64,000 bases of DNA from Microbacterium ureisolvens (GTDB taxonomy: Bacteria > Actinomycetota > Actinomycetes > Actinomycetales > Microbacteriaceae). This document shows positions 35,301 to 43,510 of the stretch, in pieces. A program made the position numbers and the translations under genes. Positions within the stretch are counted from its first letter, which is position 1, and every line of letters begins with the position of its first letter. Location: contig NZ_JADIJE010000011.1 of the NCBI RefSeq assembly GCF_015278315.1, positions 112,929 through 176,928 on the forward strand, in the 5' to 3' direction. The notes below the pieces were generated by a model that was not told the origin of the DNA, did no database searches, and was given only the letters and a program-made list of their open reading frames with translations.

Positions 35301-38163
35301 GCACGTCGACGATCGCAATGGTGTCGCTGTCCTCGGTGTCGATGAGCGTCTCGCCGTCGGTCGTGCCGACCGTCGAGGCGACGTCGAGCACGGTTCCGAC
35401 CGCGGGGTCGTTCGGGTCCTCGACGAAGTTGTAGTCGAGGTACCCCATCGCCGGAGCGCCGTCGGAGCGGCGGGTGTCGCGCAGCTCGTACAGCAGGTCG
35501 ATCGTGCGGTCGTTGCCGGTCGAGCGCGCGACTCCGCTGCCCACGGGCGGTGCCGTCGGATCGCCCGCTGCCGCAGCGGCTCGGTCGTCGCTCTCGCTGA
35601 ACGTCAGCCGGATGCCGAGGGCCGAGGCCCTCTCATCATCGGTCAGCGTCACGCCGGGAAAGACCCCGTCGCACGCGGCGGGACAGAGGTCGTCCTCGGC
35701 AGCGACCCACTCCGACCCGGTCCAGATCTCGACGCCGAGCACCTGGTCGTATTGCAGCCACGGATCCATGTCGGCCGTGATCGGCGCGACGCCGGTGATG
35801 TCGAACGCGTCATAGAACGAATCGGCGACGGTGCCCAGGCTCGGCGGCGCCGCCTCATCCGAGACGATCACCTGCTCGACCCCGCTCAGGCCCCCGGTAG
35901 ACCAGTGCAGGTGCGCGGTGACCTCGGACTGGGAGCGCGAGGTCACGACGTTGGGCTCGATGTCTTTGTCGAGCACGTCGGGGCCTTCGCCGTCGGGGTC
36001 GTACGGGTCGAGCTGCACCTCCGCGCAGTCCGACGAGTCGGGCGCGGGGGTGGACTCAAGACCTTGCGACGAGGCGGACGTCTCACCGCAGTTGCTCACC
36101 GCCGCGGGGGCCTCGATCGTCGACGAGCTGTCGCGCTCCTCGTCCCGGATCTCTGCCGAGTAGTGCGGCGAGACAGTCGTGCCCGGCGGGAAGGTGGTCC
36201 CCTCGTCCGCGGTGTAGACGAACTGCAGTCCCTGCACGTCGCCGGCCTGCGGCGGGATCTCCATGCTGAAGACGGCGGGCCCGGCCACCGAGACCTGGTC
36301 GCCGTTCTCGTCGAGGAGCGGCACCCACGCCGAACCGTTCCAGTAGTTGATCGTGAGCGTCGCGTTCGGCGGCACCGCCGTCTCGGTGATGGCCGTGGCG
36401 TCGAACTTGTCCCAGAAGGTGTCGTTCTGATCCGCTGTGGGGTCCTGCGGGTCCTGCACGACGATCGTGTCGGCGTCGACGGTTGAACGCGGGAAGGGCG
36501 CAATGGTGCCCGAGACGGTGACCAGCACCCACTCGCCGGGCCGGTCGAGGATGGTGCCCGGGTAGATGGACTTGTCGGTGATCGTCTCGAGGTGCTTCTC
36601 GTAGACGAGGAGATCGTCCTGAGCGTTCTCCGACGCCTGCCCGCCCGCGGGCCCGTCGCCGGTCACGGTGGCGACGTTCGTCAGCGTCGCGGGGTAGCCG
36701 GCCTGGTCGGGATCGGTCTGCACCGAGAACGGGATCTCGGTGCTGGCACCTGGCTGGATCTCACCGGAGAACGAGATCTCGAATCGAACGACGGTGCCCG
36801 ACGGCGCGGGTGGAACTGCGCCGTTCGCGAAGGCCGTCGGTCCTTCGGAGGTGCCATCGTCGTAGTAGTAGGTGATGGTCGCGCCGGTGGCATCGGCGGG
36901 CCAGTCGATGCCGGCCGTGAACCCGTCGAACTGCATCGACGCATCGAAGCCGCCCGCATACGGGTCGTCGGGGTCGGTGAGCGCCGGTTCGCTGACGGTC
37001 AAGCCGGTGAGAGCGAAGGCGCTGTCGTTGCCCGCCGTGATGGTGGCGGTCGACGTATCGCCGGCCGCGATCTCGTTGGGCGAGAACTGCTTGAGTGCGA
37101 TGACGTCGATGTCCTCGGCGACGATGTCATGGGTGGCGGCGGCGTCGTCCGACGCGGTCTGTCCACCGAGATCGATCGTGCCGTCGACGGTGTTCGTGAC
37201 CGTCGTGCTCGGCAGCTGCTGGACGTCTGCGGGGTGCTCCATGAGGATCTGAGCCGAACCGGTGGAGCCGGACGCGATCCCGCTGCCGTCGGTGTCGGAG
37301 AAGACGATCTGCACCCCGCGCACGTCGTCGGCGTCCACCGAGTCGGGCGGAACCGGCTGGGCCGGCGCGGTCGCCACCGGACCAGGCACCCATTGCGTGC
37401 CGTCCCACAGCAGCACCTGGGCCGTGTCGGCGCCGGCCGGATACGTGACCGCGCCGATCCCCGTGTACGGGAGCGTGTCGAAGGGGTTGCCGGCCGCCTC
37501 GGGGTCGGCGGGATCGGTCAGCGTGACGGTGTCCACACCGGCATTGGAGTTGTTCGTCGCGCTCACGGTCGCCGTGATCGGCAGCCCGGGTGTCGCGACC
37601 GCACTGGCCGGATCCAGCGTCTTCGTGGTGTCGACGGCCAGTTCCAGCGGGATCACGAGCGTGACGTCCGCACTGTCGGAGAGCGGGCCGGACGTCTGGG
37701 TGGAGGCGTTGGTGGTCGCGGTGTTCGTGAGCGTCGTGCCGTTGAGCTCGTACGGCAGCGGGTCGCGGACGGTGACGTTGATCGTGATGATGCCGGTGGT
37801 GCCTCCCGGGATGCCGGTGCCGCCGCTCGCGGTCGGCATGGTGAAGTCGACCCCGACGGTCTGCCCGTCGATCGAGACGTCACCGGTGAGACCGACGCCG
37901 ACGGTCGCCGTGTTGACGATGAGCTCGTCGGGCACGACATCGGTGAGGACGGCGTCGTTGCAGCCCGTGGTGATCGACGTGCACGAGACCGCGATCGTGT
38001 AGCTGAAGGTCTGGCCGGGCGACACCTCCGTGACGCTGGCCTCCTTGGTCACCTCCACGTCGCCGTCAGCGGCGAACGCGGCCGGAGCGACGCCGACCAA
38101 GACGGATGCCGCTGCCAGCGCGGTCGCCGTGAATCCTGCAAGCCAGCGCTGACGACGTCCCAT
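29326..38163 (-). CDS. Giant LPPTG-anchored surface protein with DUF11-like and ten DUF5979-type repeats
   Basis: A 2945-residue exported protein. Residues 1-31 are a Sec signal (FTATALAAASVLVG, cleavage after AFA). Up to about 1780 come immunoglobulin-like domains of the DUF11/isopeptide type (VTKEASVTEVSPGQTFSYTI; YGPGEVIPYTITVTNTG), rich in Asp, Thr and Val. Then ten units of about 115 residues, each with V-x-K-x-V near the start, one Cys after a beta strand, a P-x-G/A-x-x-C-x-V-x-E segment and an N-T-F/Y end: the DUF5979 pattern. The C-terminus is LPPTGVDG, a membrane span and RRRR, a sortase-type anchor. It probably forms a long stalk or adhesin. No sortase gene is nearby. ATG 38163 has GAGGGGG 9 nt upstream. 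Confidence 0.93.
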   Translation of the reverse strand: MGRRQRWLAGFTATALAAASVLVGVAPAAFAADGDVEVTKEASVTEVSPGQTFSYTIAVSCTSITTGCNDAVLTDVVPDELIVNTATVGVGLTGDVSIDGQTVGVDFTMPTASGGTGIPGGTTGIITINVTVRDPLPYELNGTTLTNTATTNASTQTSGPLSDSADVTLVIPLELAVDTTKTLDPASAVATPGLPITATVSATNNSNAGVDTVTLTDPADPEAAGNPFDTLPYTGIGAVTYPAGADTAQVLLWDGTQWVPGPVATAPAQPVPPDSVDADDVRGVQIVFSDTDGSGIASGSTGSAQILMEHPADVQQLPSTTVTNTVDGTIDLGGQTASDDAAATHDIVAEDIDVIALKQFSPNEIAAGDTSTATITAGNDSAFALTGLTVSEPALTDPDDPYAGGFDASMQFDGFTAGIDWPADATGATITYYYDDGTSEGPTAFANGAVPPAPSGTVVRFEISFSGEIQPGASTEIPFSVQTDPDQAGYPATLTNVATVTGDGPAGGQASENAQDDLLVYEKHLETITDKSIYPGTILDRPGEWVLVTVSGTIAPFPRSTVDADTIVVQDPQDPTADQNDTFWDKFDATAITETAVPPNATLTINYWNGSAWVPLLDENGDQVSVAGPAVFSMEIPPQAGDVQGLQFVYTADEGTTFPPGTTVSPHYSAEIRDEERDSSSTIEAPAAVSNCGETSASSQGLESTPAPDSSDCAEVQLDPYDPDGEGPDVLDKDIEPNVVTSRSQSEVTAHLHWSTGGLSGVEQVIVSDEAAPPSLGTVADSFYDAFDITGVAPITADMDPWLQYDQVLGVEIWTGSEWVAAEDDLCPAACDGVFPGVTLTDDERASALGIRLTFSESDDRAAAAAGDPTAPPVGSGVARSTGNDRTIDLLYELRDTRRSDGAPAMGYLDYNFVEDPNDPAVGTVLDVASTVGTTDGETLIDTEDSDTIAIVDVPLNVDLTKAWSNSPFGVPDIGTPQAQYPTGRVVLDAVNLTATKIDHLDITDPAPGAPSTPFQYFDLLDIRAIAPPSGTETTTLTLSIDEDGDGVADSTSLPTVDEALALTAADLVSVVGIMVEFDGRIDPDAHGILEMDLRLRTNERTPEAAPLDPDDPPAPLTNYALATVADAGGGVDGQNVTTADAEATVEFASLSLEVEAGKSFDPAAQTEPDDSPVVMTLTGQPTGSARTGAMRIADRPGTFWNAFDFVGIDPSFEFAVPINRVRMDVFTGGTYEVGPLGDLQVTGGAWTNGEIQTRDDFVADPLPAGITADQVQGVRFTFVQVDADGSFVQWENPTTPLQEVPIVVERRMDLRSGGEVPTDRSDLAPAPGETAAGTFTNDITVWACAFLDPTCETEDPTNPNLASDDASATIQYLHLPTAVTIEKTPVFGSQYGPGEVIPYTITVTNTGEYPVENPVIVDTPPPGDLLLLNPDAGADGPFRYALSGAAPTPPSGAPMPVDPADVTVQYDDGFGPFTFTFPEGTVLEVGQSYTVSIDMVIAPGVPANTPIPNTATISSDRPFDLCNGDTPVDTASCPADTEIVVLGAGAARSGKLVRTLDTELGVFNAVDPAADCNPVGTILDPEGEGFYSYPCTPVAKPGGIVEWRLAIGNTGNIPMDRLVLTDRIPTPGDSGVISDLQRESEWTPVFVGDSITLVNHPEATWSYEVTTGEVCADDLTATMAPACPDDAWVPYSSAIDPATITGLQLTIDFPDGDPLMPSELVLVDGQTYAPAVSETAGRDTIAWNTVATGAHLTEAQSNGSQDILPIEGTKVGAALATGELQLLKTVSGEAAEFAPDTFEVTLECVSAAGTPVEETLEFGPYTLTADEPYLVEDLPWGGECAIVEGDNGQTSASGSGGVVIDPIDPGGDPVQQATLDNVYDAGGFIVDKSVDNGGAVNQDDVPIVYDRTYSFEASCTFLGEETIAEDEQQFTLADGESQEFSGIPAGAECTVTETDAAAAAETTVVVTEDGVAGDEQASAAASFTVLPYDEGTTTALTVVGFENVYSVGPVEVTKVVAGAGADPWGGATFTVEMTCTLSGVTPNPVYEGEATLSRDDPTWRVDNLPTGAVCVVTEPGTGGANSSTMLDIVVVGDDPEAPAEATITNTFDIGSLQVQKQLEGAPASELDPATTYEYEVSLACTRVVNGETVDVAVPGGATRTITGAGTVLYEGLPTDALCTVTETDQGFATGPVAISPEQPVTIGDDETPVVVTVTNTFENGAVSVAKTVDAPEGFPVPAEYNATVSCTWQGAEVPLADDGVVTIVPGEDPVVIPDVPVGSICTVAEDDFGQTGTTVTPESITVTEADETFAFDIENTYEWASLEVGKLVESLAPEVPTAFEFTVVCTFQGETVVDETFTLNANETETITEIPARSECTVVETDDRGADGTVTAAEVPGAEGELAPQIDQETRTVVIPELQPNSTAVVNTVTYTNLYDATALVLVKEFDGAGADQFGLDQTFTFTVVCTFGDETLIDTQVELNAENGWSTAVHEVVAGSECTVTEDDLNGADAVVITPNDGEDTSVGTGVVPEGGGLVTVTATNWYLTGSLEVTKTFAGDGAEKFGTAAYELRLICLRDGEIVDIPGGGIRIVSADSPTALWENLPTGSECRLTEVDDGGANSTEILDADGNVVAGDGEDYTFTIETDPTILSVDDQPQPSLQVRNTFNLAQVSVTKTVDNGGAVGQDGEPIAYGPFEVTLACLWNQQQVAAAEPMTQSIADGETVTWTELPEDAECTVTETDTAGAESTTVVVTEGGATGEPAMATTVALAPLPNTDAEDQMSVAFTNAFGATDLTIAKVVDGTGASAVTRTFPVDVTCVLVDPSHPAPGLIVRQASYQIGGPDRLIAEIDDLPAGSECTVTETDAGDAAQTTITVDGEEEPGATGVVTLTAGSVGIVFTNTFIAPLPPTGVDGRATVAALAGGLAVLAGGIALVLAAMRRRRMA

Positions 38164-38264
38164 GATCACGAACCCCCTCGGCAAGCACGCACGTTTGCAC
38201 AGCCTATGGCCGGGTCAAATGGTATTTCTAGAGCCGAGTGGTGTTGCTGTTGTGAATTGTGTGA

Positions 38265-39785
<1,521 letters not shown>

Positions 39786-39795
39786 AACAGGTTCA

Positions 39796-39836
39796 CCGGT
39801 CGTCGAGCGAGCGAGGAACGAGCAAGACGAAACGAA
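39796..39836 (+). repeat. GAGCGAGCG repeat, copy R1
   Basis: A 41-nt element starting CCGGTCGTCGAGCGAGCG and ending GACGAAACG, flanked by GGTTC/GAACC inverted ends. Related copies are at 41197-41229, 41242-41274 and, inverted, 41302-41339. Confidence 0.8.
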
Positions 39837-39883
39837 CCAGCCCGACGCAGACCTGAGACTCTGCTTCGAGCGTGCGCGCTAAG

Positions 39884-39901
39884 TTGCACAGCATTGTGCA
39901 A
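39884..39901. promoter_or_regulatory. TetR-type operator overlapping the -35 region
   Basis: TTGCACA-GCAT-TGTGCAA has perfect 7-bp inverted arms. TTGCAC (39884-39889) can serve as -35 with 18 nt to the TAGCGT -10 box, so a bound repressor would block the promoter of the TetR operon. Autoregulation by the first gene is the simplest reading. Confidence 0.75.
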
Positions 39902-39907
39902 ATTATC

Positions 39908-39913
39908 TAGCGT
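39908..39913 (+). promoter_or_regulatory. -10 box of the TetR operon (leaderless)
   Basis: TAGCGT followed by 6 nt (GGAGGC) and ATG at 39920. Confidence 0.55.
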
Positions 39914-39919
39914 GGAGGC

Positions 39920-40606
39920 ATGACCTCCTCGATCGATGCTGCACGCCGTCCTCGACGCGATGCCCTCGAGAACCGGGCCGGCATCCTCGCCGCGGCGTAC
40001 GTAGCGCTGACGCACGACCCGCGCGCGTCCGTCGACGCCATCGCGCGGCAGGCCGGGCTCTCGCGGCGCGCCCTCTACGGCCACTTCGACGACCGTGACG
40101 CCCTGGTCCGCGAGCTCGTCGCGAAGGGCGCCGAGCGATTCAACGCCGTGGCCGCTGCGATCGACGACGTCGACGCGCGCGTCGCGCTCGCGCGCCTGGC
40201 CGCGACGCTGTGGAACGAGGCAGCGCACGTGCAGGTGCTCGCCGCGATCGCGCTCGACGAGGCGCACCTCGAGGAGACGGCCGCCGCCCTCGCGCCCCTG
40301 CGCCGCACCGTCGTGCGCATCGTCCGCGAGGGACAGGATGCCGACGTGCTGCGCACGGACGTCGCCGCACCGACCCTCGCGCGCCTGGTCGAAGAGACCG
40401 CCCGCACCGTGATCACGCGCATGGACGCCTCATCGCCCGAGGCGCGCTCCCTCGCGGTGCGAGCGGTGCTCAGCATCGCGGGCCTGTCGTGGCGCGAGGC
40501 CGCGATGCTGCTCGCCGCGCATCCTGAGATCCTGGCTGCGCCGGCCGCGGTCCAGGCGGGAGCCGAGGCCGGAAACGGGACCGCCGCCGAAGCGAACCCC
40601 TCGTGA
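39920..40606 (+). CDS. TetR/AcrR family transcriptional regulator
   Basis: A 228-residue regulator with the N-terminal TetR helix-turn-helix (SVDAIARQAGLSRRALYGHFDDRDALVRELV, about residues 34-64) and an all-helical ligand domain. The palindrome TTGCACA-GCAT-TGTGCAA in its own promoter is the likely binding site. Its stop overlaps the start of the pseudo-ABC gene (GTGA), so regulator and transport-like genes form one operon. The inducer is unknown; related operons respond to membrane-active or hydrophobic compounds. Confidence 0.92.
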   Translation: MTSSIDAARRPRRDALENRAGILAAAYVALTHDPRASVDAIARQAGLSRRALYGHFDDRDALVRELVAKGAERFNAVAAAIDDVDARVALARLAATLWNEAAHVQVLAAIALDEAHLEETAAALAPLRRTVVRIVREGQDADVLRTDVAAPTLARLVEETARTVITRMDASSPEARSLAVRAVLSIAGLSWREAAMLLAAHPEILAAPAAVQAGAEAGNGTAAEANPS

Positions 40607-41418
40607 GGGTCGTGCTCGACGCGGTCGGCAAGGGCCGCCGCGAGCACGCGCTGCCTGCCACCTCGACCGTGTTCGAAACCGGGCGCGTCACGCTCGCGGT
40701 CGCCGAGACCTCGCAGCGGCCGACGGTGCTCGGCCTCCTCGCCTCGGGCCGCATGCGCCCCGACACCGGCCGCGTTCTGCTCGACGGACGCCGCGGCAGC
40801 GCGGACCTTCGCCGCCGTGTGGCCCTCGTCGACGCCCCGGACGTGTCCGAGCCGGAGCCGAACGTCACGCTCGCCGGCGTCACGGCCGAGGAGCTCATGT
40901 TCGCCGGCCGTCGCTCCGACCCCATCGCCGTGCGCCGCTGGCTGACGGCGCTGGGCCTCGAGGGCGCGGCATCCGTCCCGATCTCGAACGTCGAGCCCGC
41001 CGATCGCGTGCGTGCGCTGTGCGAGCTCGCGGTGCTACGCGCCGGGGTCGAAGGGCTCGTGCTGGTCTCACCTGACCGCCACGGCGGCGATCCCGCGGAC
41101 TGGTGGGCGATCGCCGAGGACTTCGCCGCGCGCGGCCTCGCCGTGCTCGTGATCGCCGGTCGGGCATCGCGGCCGGCGGCGAGCGCACCTCTTACTCCGG
41201 TCGCCGAGCGAGCGAAGCGAGACGAAACGCAGCAGATGACCCCGGTCGTCGAGCGAGCGAAGCGAGACGAAACGCATCGGGCCATGCCTCACGACCGTCG
41301 CCGTTCGTCCCGCTCGTTGCTCGTTCGCTCAACGACCGGTGGGGGTGGACGGCCCATGCTGCGCCGGCTCACCGCGCCGACGAAGAGCGCGAAGGGCGCG
41401 AAGGGCGGGCGGGCATGA
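40603..41418 (+). CDS. Degenerate ABC ATPase-like protein lacking Walker A
   Basis: The 271-residue product has the layout of an ABC nucleotide-binding domain (early strand MRVVLDAVGK, GRVLLDGRRGSADLRRRVALVD, NVTLAGVTAEELMF, LVLVSPDRHGGDPADWW in the Walker B/D-loop place), but where GxxGxGKST should be it reads VAETSQRPTVLGLLAS, and no LSGGQ signature is visible. It probably cannot hydrolyse ATP. The last 70 residues are encoded by three copies of an intergenic repeat (41197-41339) and look unstructured. It is coupled to the TetR gene before and the YhgE/Pip gene after by 4-nt overlaps. Confidence 0.7.
   Translation: MRVVLDAVGKGRREHALPATSTVFETGRVTLAVAETSQRPTVLGLLASGRMRPDTGRVLLDGRRGSADLRRRVALVDAPDVSEPEPNVTLAGVTAEELMFAGRRSDPIAVRRWLTALGLEGAASVPISNVEPADRVRALCELAVLRAGVEGLVLVSPDRHGGDPADWWAIAEDFAARGLAVLVIAGRASRPAASAPLTPVAERAKRDETQQMTPVVERAKRDETHRAMPHDRRRSSRSLLVRSTTGGGGRPMLRRLTAPTKSAKGAKGGRA
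41197..41229 (+). repeat. GAGCGAGCG repeat, copy R2 (inside coding sequence)
   Basis: A 33-nt unit beginning CCGGTCGCCGAGCGAGCG and ending GACGAAACG; differs from R3 at one position. Confidence 0.85.
41242..41274 (+). repeat. GAGCGAGCG repeat, copy R3 (inside coding sequence)
   Basis: Direct copy of R2, 45 nt downstream, so both are read in the same frame (VAERAKRDET and VVERAKRDET). Confidence 0.85.
41302..41339 (-). repeat. GAGCGAGCG repeat, copy R4 (inverted)
   Basis: Reverse-complement relative of R1-R3, ending AACGACCGG on the plus strand. With R3 it makes an inverted pair. Confidence 0.75.
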
Positions 41419-43268
41419 AGGTCCCGCAGATGATCCTCGCCGAGCTCCGACGCCTGACCTCTACGCGCATGTCGCTCATCGCCCTGATCGCACTGATGGC
41501 GGTGCCGATCCTCTACGGCGGCCTCTACCTGTGGGCCAACCGCGACCCGTACGGGCAGCTCGACCAGGTGCCTGCCGCGCTCGTGGTCGCCGACACCGGT
41601 GCACAGCTCAACGGCGTCGAGCGCAACCTCGGCGAGGAGGTCGCGCAGGAGCTCGTCGACGACGGCTCGTTCGACTGGCGCCTCGCCACCGCAGAAGAGG
41701 CCGACGCGGGACTCGACGACGGCGCCTACGACTTCGCCATCGAACTGCCCGCCGACTTCACGGCCTCGGTCGCCTCGCTCACGACGGGCGAACCCCACAC
41801 CGCCGAGATCGTCCTGCACACGAGCGACGCCAACAACTACCTCGCCTCGACGATCGGCACGCAGGCGGTCGAGCGCATCCAGACCACGATCACCGAGAAG
41901 GTGGTGGCCGAGGCGGGTCTCACGATGCTCGACGCCCTCGACACGATCAGGGTTCAGCTGACGGATGCCGCGACCGGCGCCTCGCAGCTCACCGACGGCC
42001 TCGCCGAGGCCGGTGCCGGAGCGTCGCAGCTGTCGGACGGCGTGACCCAGCTCGCCGATGGCACCGCGGCGCTCCGCGACGGCGCCGCGCAGCTCGCGGA
42101 CGGTGCCGGACAGGTCTCGGACGGCGCCGCCCAGGTGGCGGACGGCACCGCGCAGCTCGACGCGATCGCCGACCGGATCGGTGCGGCCTCGGCGGCGGTG
42201 GACTCCACCCTTCCGCAGGTGCGCGGCGACATCGCGGCGAAGCTCTCCACGGCCGGCCTCGACCAGGCGCAGATCGACGACGTGCTCGCCGCGCTCGACC
42301 CCGTCGGCGACCGCCTCAGCGCCGTCGACGACCGCGTGCAGGGAGCCGTCGCCGAGGTCGATCGCCTGAACGCCGGCGCGCAGCAGGTGTCGGCGGGTGC
42401 GGCATCCGTCGCCGCCGGCTCCGCCACCCTCTCCTCCGGCACGGCGACCGCCGCCGAGGGCGCGTCTCAGCTCCGCGACGGCGCCGCGGCCCTCGGCGAT
42501 GGCCTGACCCGCCTCGAGGACGGCGCGGGTCAGCTGCGAGACGGGCTCGCCGACGGCGCCGCCCAGCTCCCCTCCTACGACGCCGCCACCAGGCAGGCGC
42601 AGGCCGACACCCTGGCGGCACCGGTCGCGATCGAGCGCTCGTCGCTCACCCAGGCGCAGAACTACGGTGCGGGCCTCGCACCCTTCTTCGCGGCCCTCGC
42701 CGGCTGGATCGGCATCTACGCGCTGTTCCTGATCGTCAAGCCGGTCTCGAAGCGCGCGGTGACGGCGCTGCACTCACCCCTTCGCATCACCCTGGCGGGC
42801 TGGGCGACGCCGGCCCTCCTCGGCGGCGTGCAGATGCTCGGCCTCTTCGGCGTGCTCGCGCTCGCACTCGGCTTCTCGTTCGCCCACCCGCTCGCGACCC
42901 TCGGGATCCTCCTGTTGGCCAGCGCAACCTACGCCGCGATCGTGCTCGCCCTCAACGTGTGGCTCGGCTCGGTCGGGCAGTTCCTCGGCCTCGTGCTGAT
43001 GGTGCTGCAGCTGGTGACGGCCGGCGGCACGTTCCCGTGGCAGACGCTGCCGACGCCCCTCGCGGCGCTTCATCACGTGCTCCCGATGGGCTACGTCGTC
43101 GACGCGATGCGGCAGGTGATGTACGGCGGCAACGCCGACCGCGTGTGGCTCGACCTGGCCGTGCTCGGCGCCTGGCTCGTGGGTGCCGGAGTGATCGCCG
43201 CGATCGGCGTCACCCGCATGACCCACTTCCGCACGCTCCGCGACCTGCAGCCGAGCGTCATCGGGTAG
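41415..43268 (+). CDS. YhgE/Pip family membrane protein (ABC-2 type)
   Basis: A 617-residue protein with the YhgE/Pip layout: one N-terminal span (SLIALIALMAVPILYGGLYLWANRDPY), a large extracellular region (about 45-400) that ends in a long stretch of QLxDG/ALxDG repeats predicted to form a rod, and five C-terminal spans with an ABC-2-like permease end (GTFPWQTLPTPLAALHHVLPMGYVVDAMR). Homologues include phage receptors and surface proteins linked to type VII-like secretion; transport function is inferred. ATG 41415 overlaps the pseudo-ATPase stop. A strong hairpin follows at 43309. Confidence 0.9.
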   Translation: MKVPQMILAELRRLTSTRMSLIALIALMAVPILYGGLYLWANRDPYGQLDQVPAALVVADTGAQLNGVERNLGEEVAQELVDDGSFDWRLATAEEADAGLDDGAYDFAIELPADFTASVASLTTGEPHTAEIVLHTSDANNYLASTIGTQAVERIQTTITEKVVAEAGLTMLDALDTIRVQLTDAATGASQLTDGLAEAGAGASQLSDGVTQLADGTAALRDGAAQLADGAGQVSDGAAQVADGTAQLDAIADRIGAASAAVDSTLPQVRGDIAAKLSTAGLDQAQIDDVLAALDPVGDRLSAVDDRVQGAVAEVDRLNAGAQQVSAGAASVAAGSATLSSGTATAAEGASQLRDGAAALGDGLTRLEDGAGQLRDGLADGAAQLPSYDAATRQAQADTLAAPVAIERSSLTQAQNYGAGLAPFFAALAGWIGIYALFLIVKPVSKRAVTALHSPLRITLAGWATPALLGGVQMLGLFGVLALALGFSFAHPLATLGILLLASATYAAIVLALNVWLGSVGQFLGLVLMVLQLVTAGGTFPWQTLPTPLAALHHVLPMGYVVDAMRQVMYGGNADRVWLDLAVLGAWLVGAGVIAAIGVTRMTHFRTLRDLQPSVIG

Positions 43269-43308
43269 CGGCCCCGCCGAGGGACCCGGGTGGCGGACAC
43301 GGCGGAGG

Positions 43309-43337
43309 GACGGATGCCGCGGCCCGCGGCATCCGTC
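43309..43337. terminator. Terminator built from two inverted GGATGCC motifs
   Basis: GACGGATGCCGCG (43309-43321) and CGCGGCATCCGTC (43325-43337) form a perfect 13-bp stem with a 3-nt loop, 41 nt after the YhgE/Pip stop. Both arms are copies of the genome-typical GACGGATGCCGC sequence. Confidence 0.8.
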
Positions 43338-43510
43338 TGCAGTCCTCACAAGGGGCCGATCGCACGGCGAAAAGCGAACAGGATTCGGCCGCGGCCGGTG
43401 GTCGGGGTTACGATGCGGAAAGGTGCGCGTGCCACCCGAACGCGCGCGGCACCGAGTTCCGCGGTGCACGGCACCGCGTATCCCCCGAACCCCGCCCGGA
43501 AAGCCCTTCA

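Noticed and set aside
29659..36486. A 2275-codon open frame on the plus strand opposite the giant surface protein
   Set aside because: It has no signal, domain or ribosome-binding site and is rich in Arg, His and Gly as expected of a shadow frame opposite high-G+C coding sequence; the minus-strand protein has coherent domains.
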